Shown one piece after another: positions 33,246-44,014 of a stretch of DNA of 64,000 nucleotides (positions are counted from its first letter, which is position 1; the number at the start of each line of letters is the position of its first letter). The notes below the pieces were generated by a model. It did no database searches. It saw only the letters and a list, made by a program, of their open reading frames with translations, and was not told the origin of the DNA. Position numbers and translations under genes: made by a program. Source of the stretch: Odobenus rosmarus divergens (Eukaryota > Chordata > Mammalia > Carnivora > Odobenidae); assembly GCF_000321225.1 (NCBI RefSeq), contig NW_004450276.1, forward strand, positions 838,300 to 902,299, given 5' to 3'.

Positions 33246-33465
33246 AGTACGAGTGAAAAAAAAAAACAAACAAAACAAATAAACCACAGTGTCCGAGACA
33301 TGGAAATCTCTCAGGAAATAAGTGCTAATAGTCACATAAAATAAATTCAGGAGGAAACCAGGCAATGGCAACTTACCACATTCTATTATGTATGAAATGG
33401 GCATGAGGTATAAGAGGCAATGCCGCAAAGTATTTATATGCAGTACTAATACAAATCTGACATTT

Positions 33466-33660
33466 TTTTTTTTTAAGATTTTATTTATTTATTTGAGAGA
33501 CAGAGAATGAGAGATAGAGAGCACGAGAGGGAAGAGGGTCAGAGGGAGAAGCAGACCCCCTGCCGAGCAGGGAGCCCGATGTGGGACTCGATCCCGGGAC
33601 TCCAGGATCATGACCTGAGCCGAAGGCAGTCGCTTAACCAACTGAGACACCCAGGCGCCC
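33466..33660 (-). mobile_element. Can-SINE (SINEC), full length
   Basis: AAGATTTTATTTATTTATTT tail, CCGATGTGGGACTCGATCCC, TCATGACCTGAGCCGAAGGC, CTGAGACACCCAGGCGCCC head. Perfect 15-bp TSD ACAAATCTGACATTT (33451-33465 and 33661-33675). Confidence 0.97.
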
Positions 33661-33719
33661 ACAAATCTGACATTTCTAAAGACCACAGGGGTCTCCTATT
33701 ATTATTGATGGAATGATGA

Positions 33720-33800
33720 ATGACACACATCCACATATATGCATTTTATATATATGTATGTACACACATATGTATATGTAGATATACGTGTGTATATAAA
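33720..33800. repeat. TA/TG/CA alternating microsatellite tract
   Basis: Irregular CATATA, TATGTA and GTGTATATA blocks. The 116-aa minus frame over it is low-complexity (Y/H/V/T). Confidence 0.85.
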
Positions 33801-34430
33801 GAGCAATGACACACATAGACTAAATGTACATCCGTACACATATAGTATAATCTTATGATATTCGGGATGAAGAAATATACACATGAATGATTAATGCCTA
33901 TGTTGAGGTCACAAAGTGTCCAGGATACAACAGAGACCAGTAGTACTTTGCCTGCTGGTTCTGCTGTCTTTAAAGGTCCCTTCCCAGAGAAGTGTATTTG
34001 GATGACCAACCACAGGTTCTTTTGAAATTGACTCACATTGACCAGAGCACTTGGATTTTGCTTCGGGGCCTTTCCTCCGGGTGTCTTAACAGGCAAATTA
34101 AATGTAAAGTCGTAACAGGATGCCCTTCTGGTTCAAGCTGCTACAGAAGAAATCGATGGTTATTTGAAGAAGGTTTTAAATAATCAATTATGTAACAGTT
34201 GGGTCCTCACAAGAGAAACCAAAAATTCAGGTAAAAGTTTGTTTTAACTTCTACAGGGTTGAATAAAGTCTCACTATAGGGATTCAGAGATTATTTTTCT
34301 CTTATGCAAATTTGAGAAAAATAAATAAAATGGACTCAAAGTATGAAATAGAAAACTCTACAGGAATGTATAAGATTATTCCCTTCCTTCTTCCTTAGTG
34401 TTAGGTTTATATGATCCAAATGACAATAGT
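33801..34430. other. Single-copy stretch
   Basis: Nothing recognised. Confidence 0.4.
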
Positions 34431-34434
34431 ATTG

Positions 34435-34535
34435 AATTCAGTTAAACACTTACAGAGCTCCTAATGTATACCAGGCCATCGGGCTAAGTGCTGGGGATAT
34501 AACAGCTAATGGAAAAATCAGGGGACTTTTTTTGT
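34435..34535 (-). mobile_element. L2 LINE 3' end
   Basis: CACTTACAGAGCTCCTAATG, CCATCGGGCTAAGTGCTGGG, GATATAACAGCTAATGG are reverse-complement L2-tail phrases. Confidence 0.6.
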
Positions 34536-34617
34536 GATGGGCTACATAGCAAATATATTTGGCTTTTGTCACAACTGGCTAGCTTGGCTGTAGCAGCACA
34601 AAAGCAGCCTCATGGAG

Positions 34618-34697
34618 GCTGAGCAGGGAGTCTGCCCTGGAGATCATGACCTGAGCCGAAAGCAGATGCTTAATCGGCTGAGGCATCCAGGCGCCCC
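34618..34697 (-). mobile_element. Can-SINE 5'-head fragment
   Basis: GAGCAGGGAGTCTGCC, ATCATGACCTGAGCCGAAAG and GGCATCCAGGCGCCCC are the head half of a SINEC. The 3' half and tail are absent. Confidence 0.85.
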
Positions 34698-34728
34698 AAA
34701 ATAAACTGCAATTTAAAACAGGGTGATC

Positions 34729-34922
34729 TGGGCACCTGGGTGGCTCAGATGGTTAAGCGTCTGCCTTTGGCTCAGGTCACGATCCCAGGGTCCTGGGATC
34801 GAGTCCCGCATCGGGCTCCCTGCTCCTTGGGAGCCTGCTTCTCCCTATGCCTCTCTCTCTGTGTCTCTTTCTCTCATGAATAAATAAATAAAATCTTTAA
34901 AAAAATTAAAATTAAAAAAAAA
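34729..34922 (+). mobile_element. Can-SINE (SINEC), full length
   Basis: TGGGCACCTGGGTGGCTCAG, TTAAGCGTCTGCCTTTGG, TGGGATCGAGTCCCGC, GAATAAATAAATAAAATC and A-rich tail. Perfect 15-bp TSD TAAAACAGGGTGATC (34714-34728 and 34923-34937). Confidence 0.97.
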
Positions 34923-34939
34923 TAAAACAGGGTGATCAA

Positions 34940-35420
34940 GGCAGGCCTTACTGAGAAGGTGACTTTTTAATAAAGATTTAAAGTTGGTGAAAGAGTTATA
35001 ACTGGGAGAACATTCTGGGAAAAAGATGGAAAGCACAAGAGCCCTCAAGTGAGAAGAACCTGGAGGCCAGGGAGGCTGGAATAAAGCAAGAGAGAAAAGT
35101 AGACGAGGAAAGGCAGATCACACATAGTCTTGTAGACCGTGCTTACTGGGAGACACCCAGGGAATATTCTGAGCAGAATGGTGTTCTGATTTCTGTGTCA
35201 GAAGGATCACTGCTGAACAGAACTTGTCAGAGAACAAGAGCAAAAGCAGGGAGCCCAACTGGAGGATATTGTAATAACCCAGGTGAGAAGTCGAAGTACC
35301 TGGACCAGGGTGGAGGAAGATGCTGTGAAGTCTGCAGTTCTGGTTATATTTTGAGGGCAGGGCCCAGAACAATTTCTGAAGCGTACATGTGGGATATTTT
35401 GATTATAAAGGTTGGTTGGA
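34940..35420 (+). repeat. Ancient mammalian interspersed repeat, third copy
   Basis: CCTTACTGAGAAGGTGACTT, ACCTGGAGGCCAGGGAGGCT, TAGTCTTGTAGACCGTGC, TGGAGGATATTGTAATAACC, GGACCAGGGTGGAGGAAGAT and TGGTTATATTTTGAGGGCAG follow one long family consensus. This is the most complete of the three copies. Confidence 0.55.
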
Positions 35421-36334
35421 AACTTCACGGTTAGAAACTTACCTTGCAATTCAGTACAACAAACAAGTTATTTCATACATAAACATGAGTATAAGTAAAC
35501 GTAAAAACATGGAAAGTTAGGGTTAACTTCTGTTCTATATTTCCAGCAATTAACAGTGACACAATGACTAAGAAAACCCAATTCCTCCTAGAGTCATATA
35601 ATTTTCCTTCTATAGCTATTCCAAATTATCATAGTGAGGATTCACCTATGTTAAGTGGTTTCTAAGTAGTGTCTATTCAACAGAGTCAATGTGATGTGAC
35701 TCCAGGCCAGTTGCCTGATCCTACAGAGAATACAACTCAACATGAGTTCCACCAATTGTAAGTGTGGTGCCATGCTTAACGGAAAAGCGGTTCCGTGTCA
35801 AATGTCCCCGCATACCTTAGCTCCTTCTCAGAGATTCCAAGTGTACAGTAGGAGGGTCACGTCTCTGTAACCCTGAAGAAAAAAAACTTCTTTAACCACG
35901 AATCTCTCTTTGACCCTATCCCTTTCCGCCTGCTTTCACCTTTTCTACTTGTTCCTATCTTAACCAGAAAAAAAAAAATGCAATGGACTCATGATAAACA
36001 GAACATTTAACTTCTAGCCAAGAAAGAGAAACACTTCTCTTCTAGATCAAAGATTCATTATACGACTTATTCCTAAACACTCCTGTCCTGCTTGTCTCAC
36101 AAAGTAGCTGCAAGGACCAAATGCAATTACATACATTTTGCACACTATCTAAGATATCCAGCACATGGCAAAAGAGAAGTGAAAGGAATGATATTTCAAA
36201 CAATAAAAAAAAAAAAAATCCATGGGTTCCCATACAGTCTTTACAGTATTGAAGTAGAGACTACCTTGAGAGACTGCGAGGCATTTCCCAGTGACAAATA
36301 ATCTCACCATTGCACTAAAAAGGTCATTTTTGTT
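35421..36334. other. Single-copy stretch with a MIR-like piece
   Basis: AT-rich; a MIR 3'-like part lies at about 36085-36180 (CAAAGTAGCTGCAAGGACCA). Nothing else recognised. Confidence 0.4.
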
Positions 36335-37603
36335 AAAAAGCTACCTTTTGGGGAGACTGACATCACCAAGATGGCAACATAGATTGTTCCTGACACTGCT
36401 CCCCTTCACAAGAACAACTACTGTTCCTGTACAAGACACCAGAGAGAAAACCCAAGAGCAGACAAAACTGACTTTAAACTAAAAATGGTAAAAAGAGAGA
36501 AAAAAATAAGTCATAAAATTATAAAGGGGTCAATCCATCACAAAGTTTTAACAAATGTAAACATCTGTACACCCAACAATGGAGCACCTAAATATATAAA
36601 GCAAAAACTAACAGAGCTAAAAGGAAAAAGAAACAGCAATACAATAATATTTGGGGATTTTAATACTGCACTCTTAACAATGGATAGATCATTCAGACAG
36701 AATCAATAAGGTAACAGCAGGTTTGAACGATACTATAAACCAAATGGACCTAAAAAACATATACAGAACATTTTATCAGTCAACAGCAGAGTACCCATTC
36801 TTCCTAAGTGCACATGGAACATTTTCTAGGATAAACCACGTGTTAGGCAACCAAAATAAAGTCTCAAGTCTTAGCAAATTAAAGAAGACTAAAATCATAC
36901 CAATTATCTTCTCTGACCATAATGGTATGAAATTAGAAGTAACAGGAAAACTGGGAAACGCATATGTAAATGGAAGTTAAACAACACTCTCCTAAACAAT
37001 TGATGGGTCAAAGGGGAAATAAAGTATTTTGAGACAAATGAAAATGGGAAACACAACATACCAAAATTTATGAGATGCAGCAAAACAAGATCTAAGGGGG
37101 AAGTACATAGAAATAAATGCCTACATTGAGAAAGATCTCAAATAAAGCACCTAACTCTATACCTCAAGGAACTAGAAAAACAAGAACTAATCCCAAGTTA
37201 GCAGAAGAAAGGAAATAATAAAGATTAGAGCAGAAATAAATGAAATATAGAACAGGAGAGCAATAGAAAAAATAAACTTACAGTTAAAAAAAACAAACCC
37301 CAGAGTCGGTTCTTTGTAAAGATAAATTTGATAAACCTGTAGCTAGATAACCAGGAAAAACCAAAGAACCCAAATCAGCAAAATTGTAAATGAAAGAGAC
37401 ATTGCAACTGAAACCACAAAAATACAAAAGATCATAAGGAGCGACTACAAGCTATATGCCAACAAATTAGACAACCTAGAAGAAATGGGAAAATTCTCAG
37501 AAAAATGCAGCCTACCATGACTGAATCAGGAAGAAACAGAAAACCTAAAGAGACCAATTACTAGCAAGGAGATTGAATCAGTAATCAAAAATCTCACAAA
37601 GAA

Positions 37604-37780
37604 GGGATGCCTGGGTGGCTTAGTTGGTTAAGCATCTGCCTTTGGCTCAGGTCAGGATTCGAGGGTCCAGGGATCGAGTCTTGCATCAGGCTCAGCGGGG
37701 AGCCTGCTTCTCCCTCTGCCTGCAGCTCCCCCTGCTTGTGCTCTCTCTCTCTCTGACAAATAAATAAAATCTTTTTAAAA
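37604..37780 (+). mobile_element. Can-SINE (SINEC) inside L1 ORF2
   Basis: GGGATGCCTGGGTGGCTTAG, TTAAGCATCTGCCTTTGG, CT-rich tract, CAAATAAATAAAATC. Perfect 17-bp TSD AAAAATCTCACAAAGAA (37587-37603 and 37781-37797). Confidence 0.97.
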
Positions 37781-40496
37781 AAAAATCTCACAAAGAAAAG
37801 TCCAAGACCTGATAGCTTTGCTGGTGAATTTTACCAAACACTTAAAGAAGAATTAACACCAATCCTTCTCAAACTCTTCCAAAAAGTCAAAGAGGAGGGA
37901 GTACTCTCAAACTCATTTTACTAGGCCAGCAGTACCCTGATAACAAAGCCAGAAAGGACACTACAAGAAAACTATAAGCCCATATCTCTGTATGAAAAAA
38001 TTCTCAATAAAATACTAGCAAACTAAATTCAGCTGCACATTAAAAGGATCAAGTGGGATATATCCTTGGGATGCAAGGATGGTTCAACATACACAAATCA
38101 ATAAATATATATTGATAGAATGAAAGAAAAAATATAGTCATCTCAATAGACACAAAAAAAGCATTTGACAAGATTCAACATCCAATCATGATAAAAATTC
38201 TTAACAAATTAGGTATAGAAAGAACGTACTCAACATAATAATGGGCATATATGAAAAACCTACAGCTAACATCATACTCAATGGAGGAAGGTTAAAAGCT
38301 TTTTCTCTAAGATTAAGAACAAGTCAGGTGTACCCACTCTTACCACTTACATTCAACATAGTACTGGAAGTCCTAGTCAGAGCAATCAGGCAAAAGAAAT
38401 AAAAGGCATCAATCTTGAAAGGGAAGAAGTAAAACTGGCTCTCGTCATAGATGACATGACTTTCTATATAGAAATCCCTAAAAACTTATCCAAAATACTA
38501 TTAGTTCTAATCAATGAATTCAGTGAGGTTGAAGGATACAAAATTAACATGCAAAATCAGTCCTGTTTCTATACTCTAACAACAAATTTTCTGAAAAAAA
38601 ATTAAAGATATTGATCCCATTTACAATAGCATCAAAAACGATACTAAGGAATAAATTTAACTAAGGATATGAAACATTTCGACTCTGAAAACTACAAGAC
38701 ATTGAAGAAAAAAATCTAAGAAGACACAGATAAATGTAAAAGTATCTCATGTTCATGGACTGAAATAATTTTTATTGTTAAAATGTCCATACTACCAAAA
38801 GCCATCTATAGATCCAATGAAATTCCTATCAGGATTCCAAGGACATTTTTTGCAGAAGCAGAAAAAAAAACAAAAACCCAACAATCCTAAAATATATATG
38901 GCACTACAAGACCCCAATAGCTAAAGCAATCCTGAGAAAGAACAAAGTGGGAGGCATCATACATCTTGATTTCAAGCTGTATTAGAAAGTTATAGTAAAA
39001 ATATAAGCTATAGTGATCAAAACAGTATGGTACTGACAAAAAAACAGATACATAGACCAATGGAACAGAGTCAAGAGCCCAGAAATAAACCCCTGCACAT
39101 ACGGTCAACTGATATTTGACAAGGGAGACAAGAACACCCAGTAGGAAAGAGATGTTCTCTTCAGTAAATGGTGCCGGGAAAATTGGATATCCACATGTAA
39201 AATAATAAAACTAGACCCCTATCTTACACTACTCGAAAAGAATTAAAGACTTAAATGTAAGGCAGGAAACACTGAAACTCCTAGAAGAAAATATAGGAAA
39301 AAAAGTCCTTCCTGACATGGACTTTGGTGATTTTTTGGATATGATACCTAAAGCACAAGCCACAAAATTAAAAATATATGGAACTACATCAAACTAAAAC
39401 ACTTCTGAATAGCCTAAGAAACAATCAACAAAATGAAAAGACAACCTACAGAAAAAATATTTGCAAACTATATATCTGATGAGAGGTTAATATCCAAAAT
39501 ACATAAATAATTCATATAACTCAAGAGCAAAAACACAATCCAATTAAAAAATGGGCAAAGAACCTGAAGGGACATTTTTTCAAAGAAGATGCACAAATGG
39601 CCAACAGATGAAAAGATGCTCAACATCACTAACCAGTAGAGAAATACAAATCAAAACCACAATATCATCTCACACCTGTCAGAATGGCTATCACCAAAAA
39701 GGTAAGCAATAACAAACACTGGCAGGGATGTGGAGAAAAGGAACCATCGTGCACTGTTGGTGAGAATATAAATTGGTGCAGCTACTATGGAGAACAGTAT
39801 GGAGGTTCCTCAAAAAATTAAAAACAGAACTACCATATATCCATCAATTCTCCTTCTGCAAATATATCCATAGAACATGAAAACATTATGTTGAAGAGAT
39901 ATCTGTACCCCCTTGTTCACAGCAGCATTACTTCCAATAGCCAAGACATGAAAGTAACCTAAGTGTCCACTGATAGATGAATGGACAGAGAAGATGTGGT
40001 GTATATATACACAGGAATACTACTGTATGGAAAGTACTCAGCCATAAAAAAGAAGAATCCTGCATTTTTGACCACATGCATGGACCTTGAGGGCGTTATG
40101 CTAGGTGAAATTAGTCAGAGAAAACATAGACACTACATGATCCCATTTACTTGTGAAATCTAAAAAACAAAACCAAACAAAACTCATAGAAAAGGAGATC
40201 AGATCTGAGGTTACCAGGGGCTGGCATGGGAAGGGGGAATTGGATGAGATGGTCAAAAGGTACAAACTTCCAGTTATAAGATCACTAAGTCCTGGGGATG
40301 CAAGGCACATCATGGCTCCAGATAACACTGCTGTATGGTATACTCGAAAGCTAAGAGAGTAAATCCTGAGTTCTCATCAGAAGGAGAAAACATTTTTTAT
40401 CGATATGAAATGAGGGATGTTAAATTGTTGTGGTAATCCCTTCACAATATATGTGAGTCAAATTACAATGCTGTACACTTTAAAACTACAGTGCTG

Positions 40497-40701
40497 GGGC
40501 AGCTGGGTGGCTCAGTCGTTAGGCGTCTGCCTTCGGCTCAGGTCATGATCCCGGGGTCCTGGGATCGAGGCCCGCATCGGGCTCCCTGCTCCGCAGGAAG
40601 CCTGCTTCTCCCTCTCCCACTCCCCCTGCTTGTGTTCCCTCTCTCGCTGTGTCTCTTTCTGTCAGATAGATAAAATCTTAAAAAAAATAAAATAAAATTA
40701 C
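40497..40701 (+). mobile_element. Can-SINE (SINEC) inside the L1 3' UTR
   Basis: GGGCAGCTGGGTGGCTCAG, TTAGGCGTCTGCCTTCGG, CCTGGGATCGAGGCCC, TGTCAGATAGATAAAATC. Flanked by ACAGTGCTG (40488-40496 and 40702-40710). L1 3' UTR sequence resumes on the right. Confidence 0.95.
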
Positions 40702-40756
40702 ACAGTGCTGTATGTTAATTATATCTCAGTAAAACTGGGTAACAAAAACTACTTTT

Positions 40757-40945
40757 TTTTTTTTAAAGGATTTTATTTATTTGACAGAAAGAGAGACAGT
40801 GAGAGAGGGAACAGAAGGAGGGGGGAGAGGGAGAAGCAGGCTTCCCGCTGAGCAGGGAGCCCGATGTGGGGCTCGATCCCAGGACCCCGGGATCATGACC
40901 TGAGCCAAAGGCAGATGCTTAATAACCGAGCCACCCAGGTGCCCC
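40757..40945 (-). mobile_element. Can-SINE (SINEC) at the L1 3' target site
   Basis: T-run and AAAGGATTTTATTTATTTGA tail, CCGATGTGGGGCTCGATCCC, CCGAGCCACCCAGGTGCCCC head. TSD AAAACTAC-TTTT (40745-40756) and AAAACTACCTTTT (40946-40958), which is also the 3' TSD of the L1. Confidence 0.95.
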
Positions 40946-41124
40946 AAAACTACCTTTTGAACTGTGAATAAAATGTTAACCAGGGTACCAAATAATCGAA
41001 AAGTGTATGAGAACATGCAAAAAACCCACTTTAGTGACAAAGAAAAGAAAAAAACACCCTGAGATTTTATGCTTGAACTCAAATATATATTATTTTCTGG
41101 ACTGCATAGTACACCCATTTAATT

Positions 41125-42110
41125 TGAAAACAAATACTTAATATTTTCTGATTACAAAAGTACACATGATCACTACAGAAAATTTAAAGTACAGAATAAG
41201 TATTTAAAATTTAAAAAAATAGGTGAAGGGGATTAAGAGCACACTTACCCAGATGAGCACTGAGTAATGCGCAGAACTGCTGAATTACTACATTGTACAC
41301 CCAAAACTAATACAACACTCCACGTTAACTACACTGGAATTAAGATTGAAAATTTAATAAAAAAATAATAAAAGAAGAAATGAAAAAAAAGTTAAAAACA
41401 ATCTTAACCCACCACAGAGAGATAATTTATCAGCCATAAAATCCTCGTCCATTTAATTTTTCTGCACATACATATTACAAACAAAATTTCCTTTTCACAT
41501 AGCTAGGACCATATAGCTTTTTAAATTTTACTTTTTTACTTAACTGGAGGATAGGATTATCTCCCTTTGTCCTTAGATATTGTTCTGTAAGTTTTAACGT
41601 CTTCATAAAAGTTTGCCATGTGAACACACTGATGCTAACCATTCTTCCGTGGGTAGGCGTTTGCTTTCCCCCATGTTTCCACTGTGTAAAAAGCTATAAG
41701 GGCAATTTTCAAATATAGCTCTTCATGTGCATCTCTGATAATGTCCTCAGGATAAATTCCTAGAAATAAAACTTCTGGGTCGGAGTACACAATTTTAAGG
41801 TTTTGCTACATACTGTCAAATTGTTACCACCTTCCTGGAGAGAAATTTATATTCCCAATAGCAGTGTATAAGAATGTTTATCTCATGTTCCTCCCCACCA
41901 CTAACTACTGCCTTAAAAAAATATTTGCATTGTTACACATTTTTATTTTTGGTTTGATTTGTATTTTTTTTGATTACTTGTGAGTCTGGACGTTTTTTCA
42001 CGTTCCTTAGAGATACTCCCTCTCTGTGAATTTACGTGTATTGCCCATATTTCTATGGAGAGCGTTCATCTTTTAAAAAAATTATTCCTGAGAGTATATT
42101 GTGATATTTT
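41125..42110 (-). mobile_element. L1M/HAL1-type LINE, antisense, interrupted
   Basis: TTCTGATTACAAAAGTACAC, then after an insertion GTCCTCAGGATAAATTCCTA, AAATAAAACTTCTGGGTCGG, ATACTGTCAAATTGTTACCA and CCAATAGCAGTGTATAAGAA. These are antisense LINE phrases. A younger L1 3' end sits inside at about 41215-41390. Confidence 0.65.
41215..41390 (+). mobile_element. Short L1 3' end (carnivore type)
   Basis: GGTGAAGGGGATTAAGAGCA, GATGAGCACTGAGTAATGCG, CGTTAACTACACTGGAATTA and an A-rich tail are the terminal 3' UTR of carnivore L1s. Heavily 5'-truncated. Confidence 0.8.
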
Positions 42111-43954
42111 TACTAATGCTTTGTTGCTAGTTCAATTTTAGACAAAGTCCTTCCAATCAACAACAGCAGAGGCATTGCTCTTCCTGCAATTTCATGAGCT
42201 GAAAAACCAACTTAAAAAATTCAGGCTGAGGCAAATATTGCATCCAGAAAAATTAAGTTGACCCCAACCCCAAACAGGAGGTGGCACCGGGGGATTCGTT
42301 AGCCCACAGGAATGGTCTATCAGGAAGTTTTCCCAGAAACAGTAAGGTAATCTTGAACAGTGGTCTTTCTGATTCAAATGCAAAGTCCGTCTCCCACGTA
42401 AATCAGGAATTTTTGGGGGTGTGTTTTGATTCTGGCTTTTTCCATGTCCCAGTGGTCCTGGTTCTTGGGGGGTTCCACTGTGAAACTGAACGGGGGGAGA
42501 GACAGCGGTAGACACACCACAATCTGTCTGAGAGGGTTACGTCTTCACACTCCTTTTGTTTCAAGGTACTGGGTGTTGGCAGCCCTCTTAGTGCAAGGAT
42601 GCTGCTCGGGTTTATTTTCACTTACATCCATATACCTGTTGGTAAGAACAAAGCGGCCTATCACAGAAGCTATACAATTGGTTGTTGATTGACCCTGCAG
42701 CTGCAGTTTCTACCCTGGGAGTGGGGTGGGGTGTGCACGTTCACACAACTTCGTTGACACCATCAGAGACATGCAGAAGAATGCTCTGCCATGAGCAGAT
42801 TTTCTGCAGTGACAAGAAACATACTTGAGTTTTTCTTTCTCCGTTTCACAACTTTTGTCTACCAGCCACTGGCAGAAGTCACCATTTCTTCAGCTAAGAA
42901 ATGCTGCTTTCCAAAATCCTTTGGCAGAGTCTCCCAGAGATTTTTTTTTCTGCTCCTTCCTAATTTAGAAACAGTCTTCAAAGGGAAAAAACAAAACAAA
43001 ACAAAACCCAAAAAACAACCTGACAAATCAATCTGAGAAGAAACCAACTCTGATGTAATTTTACATTTCTTTCCCGGAACGTTTCAGAGTTTACCATCTA
43101 CAACCAATACAATTCGGATGCGATCATTGGGTGGGGGGGGGAAATAAGCAAAGATGTGCATACCCTAAGATCAGACCGTTCTTTATTCAAGAAGCAATAT
43201 GTGATACAAATTCAAGATTTTATTAAAAATTATTTGTTATTTAACATAATATCTCGATGGTTAAAAGCTTTTAACAAAGCAAAATAATGAATTATGTGAA
43301 TAAACAGAAGAGTGAACGGTGTTAGGTGTGACATTTAAGTGATCCCATGGTTTTAATTATTCCTTTGATAACACGCAACTTTGTGAACATTTATTCAAGG
43401 GACTGAACTCCGTGCCTACTATAGAATTTGCAGTTGAATTAGAGCTTTGTTTCCTGCCTTTGGCATTTTTAAGCAAACAAATGGAAATGGTTTTAAGAAT
43501 TTATAAAAATCTACCACCTACCAAAAACATTTAAAAGGTAAAGTGATAAGCTCTAGAAAGAGAATAAAAAAACAACACATACACATGTATTTATTTGTGG
43601 GATACAGTAACAGAGAACAGAAGTCATAATGAGGGAAGCAACCAGAAGTTCAGCCCATGCCAACCCTTTATTTGTTCTTGGCTGTCAGGGGTTTCCGGCT
43701 GATCTTTTTCGATTTGTCATTATTTTTCTTCGGTGGTTCTGGGTTTGCTTGCATGTGTCTGCCGTAGAGGCTGAAAAGAGAGAGGGAGAAATGGTGAGAT
43801 CCACCTTGCTAACACAGGACCAGCTTTTATTGGGAGGGCTTGAAAGAACAGATTAATCTCCGGGAATGTTCAGGAAGCCAAAGAAAACTAAAAGATCACT
43901 TCTACTTGGTCCGGGTCAGACATTTTATTTAAGATTACAAAATTCTCTTACACT
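42111..43954. other. Single-copy stretch
   Basis: No gene or repeat recognised. An AAAACAAAAC A-rich tract lies at about 42987-43016 and a G-run at 43131-43140. Frames at 42192-42692 and 43629-43856 have no domain. Confidence 0.45.
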
Positions 43955-44014
43955 TACACACACACACACACGCACACACACACGTGCAGGCGCACGCGCG
44001 CATGCACACACACA
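43955..44014. repeat. (CA)n / CGCG alternating purine-pyrimidine tract
   Basis: (AC)n followed by CACGTGCAGGCGCACGCGCG and CATGCACACACACA: about 60 bases of almost unbroken purine-pyrimidine alternation with a CG-rich core. Confidence 0.95.

Larger units (their letters stand above)
36351..40744 (+). mobile_element. L1 LINE with 5' head, ORF1 missing, ORF2 decayed, 3' UTR
   Basis: An old, dead L1 flanked by the TSD AAGCTACCTTTTG/AAACTACCTTTTG (within 36335-36350; 40946-40959). It starts GGGAGACTGACATCACCAAG ATGG-like, as L1 5' ends do. After about 105 bases it passes straight into ORF2 endonuclease sequence: GDFNT at about 36650, FSDHNGMKLEV near 36920. Thus the rest of the 5' UTR, all of ORF1 and the ORF2 start are absent. 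The reverse-transcriptase region follows, with the FADD box decayed to VIDDM near 38447. The C-terminal part is at about 39600-40150, then a 3' UTR with AGGTTACCAGGGGCTGGCAT and TTAATTATATCTCAGTAAAA. Stops and frameshifts are frequent; frames such as 36485-36709 and 36723-36980 are its remains. Two Can-SINEs are nested in it. Confidence 0.92.

Noticed and set aside
36485..36980. Frames of 74 and 85 aa with endonuclease-like motifs
   Set aside because: Real coding ancestry, but they are fragments of a dead L1 ORF2 and not separate genes.
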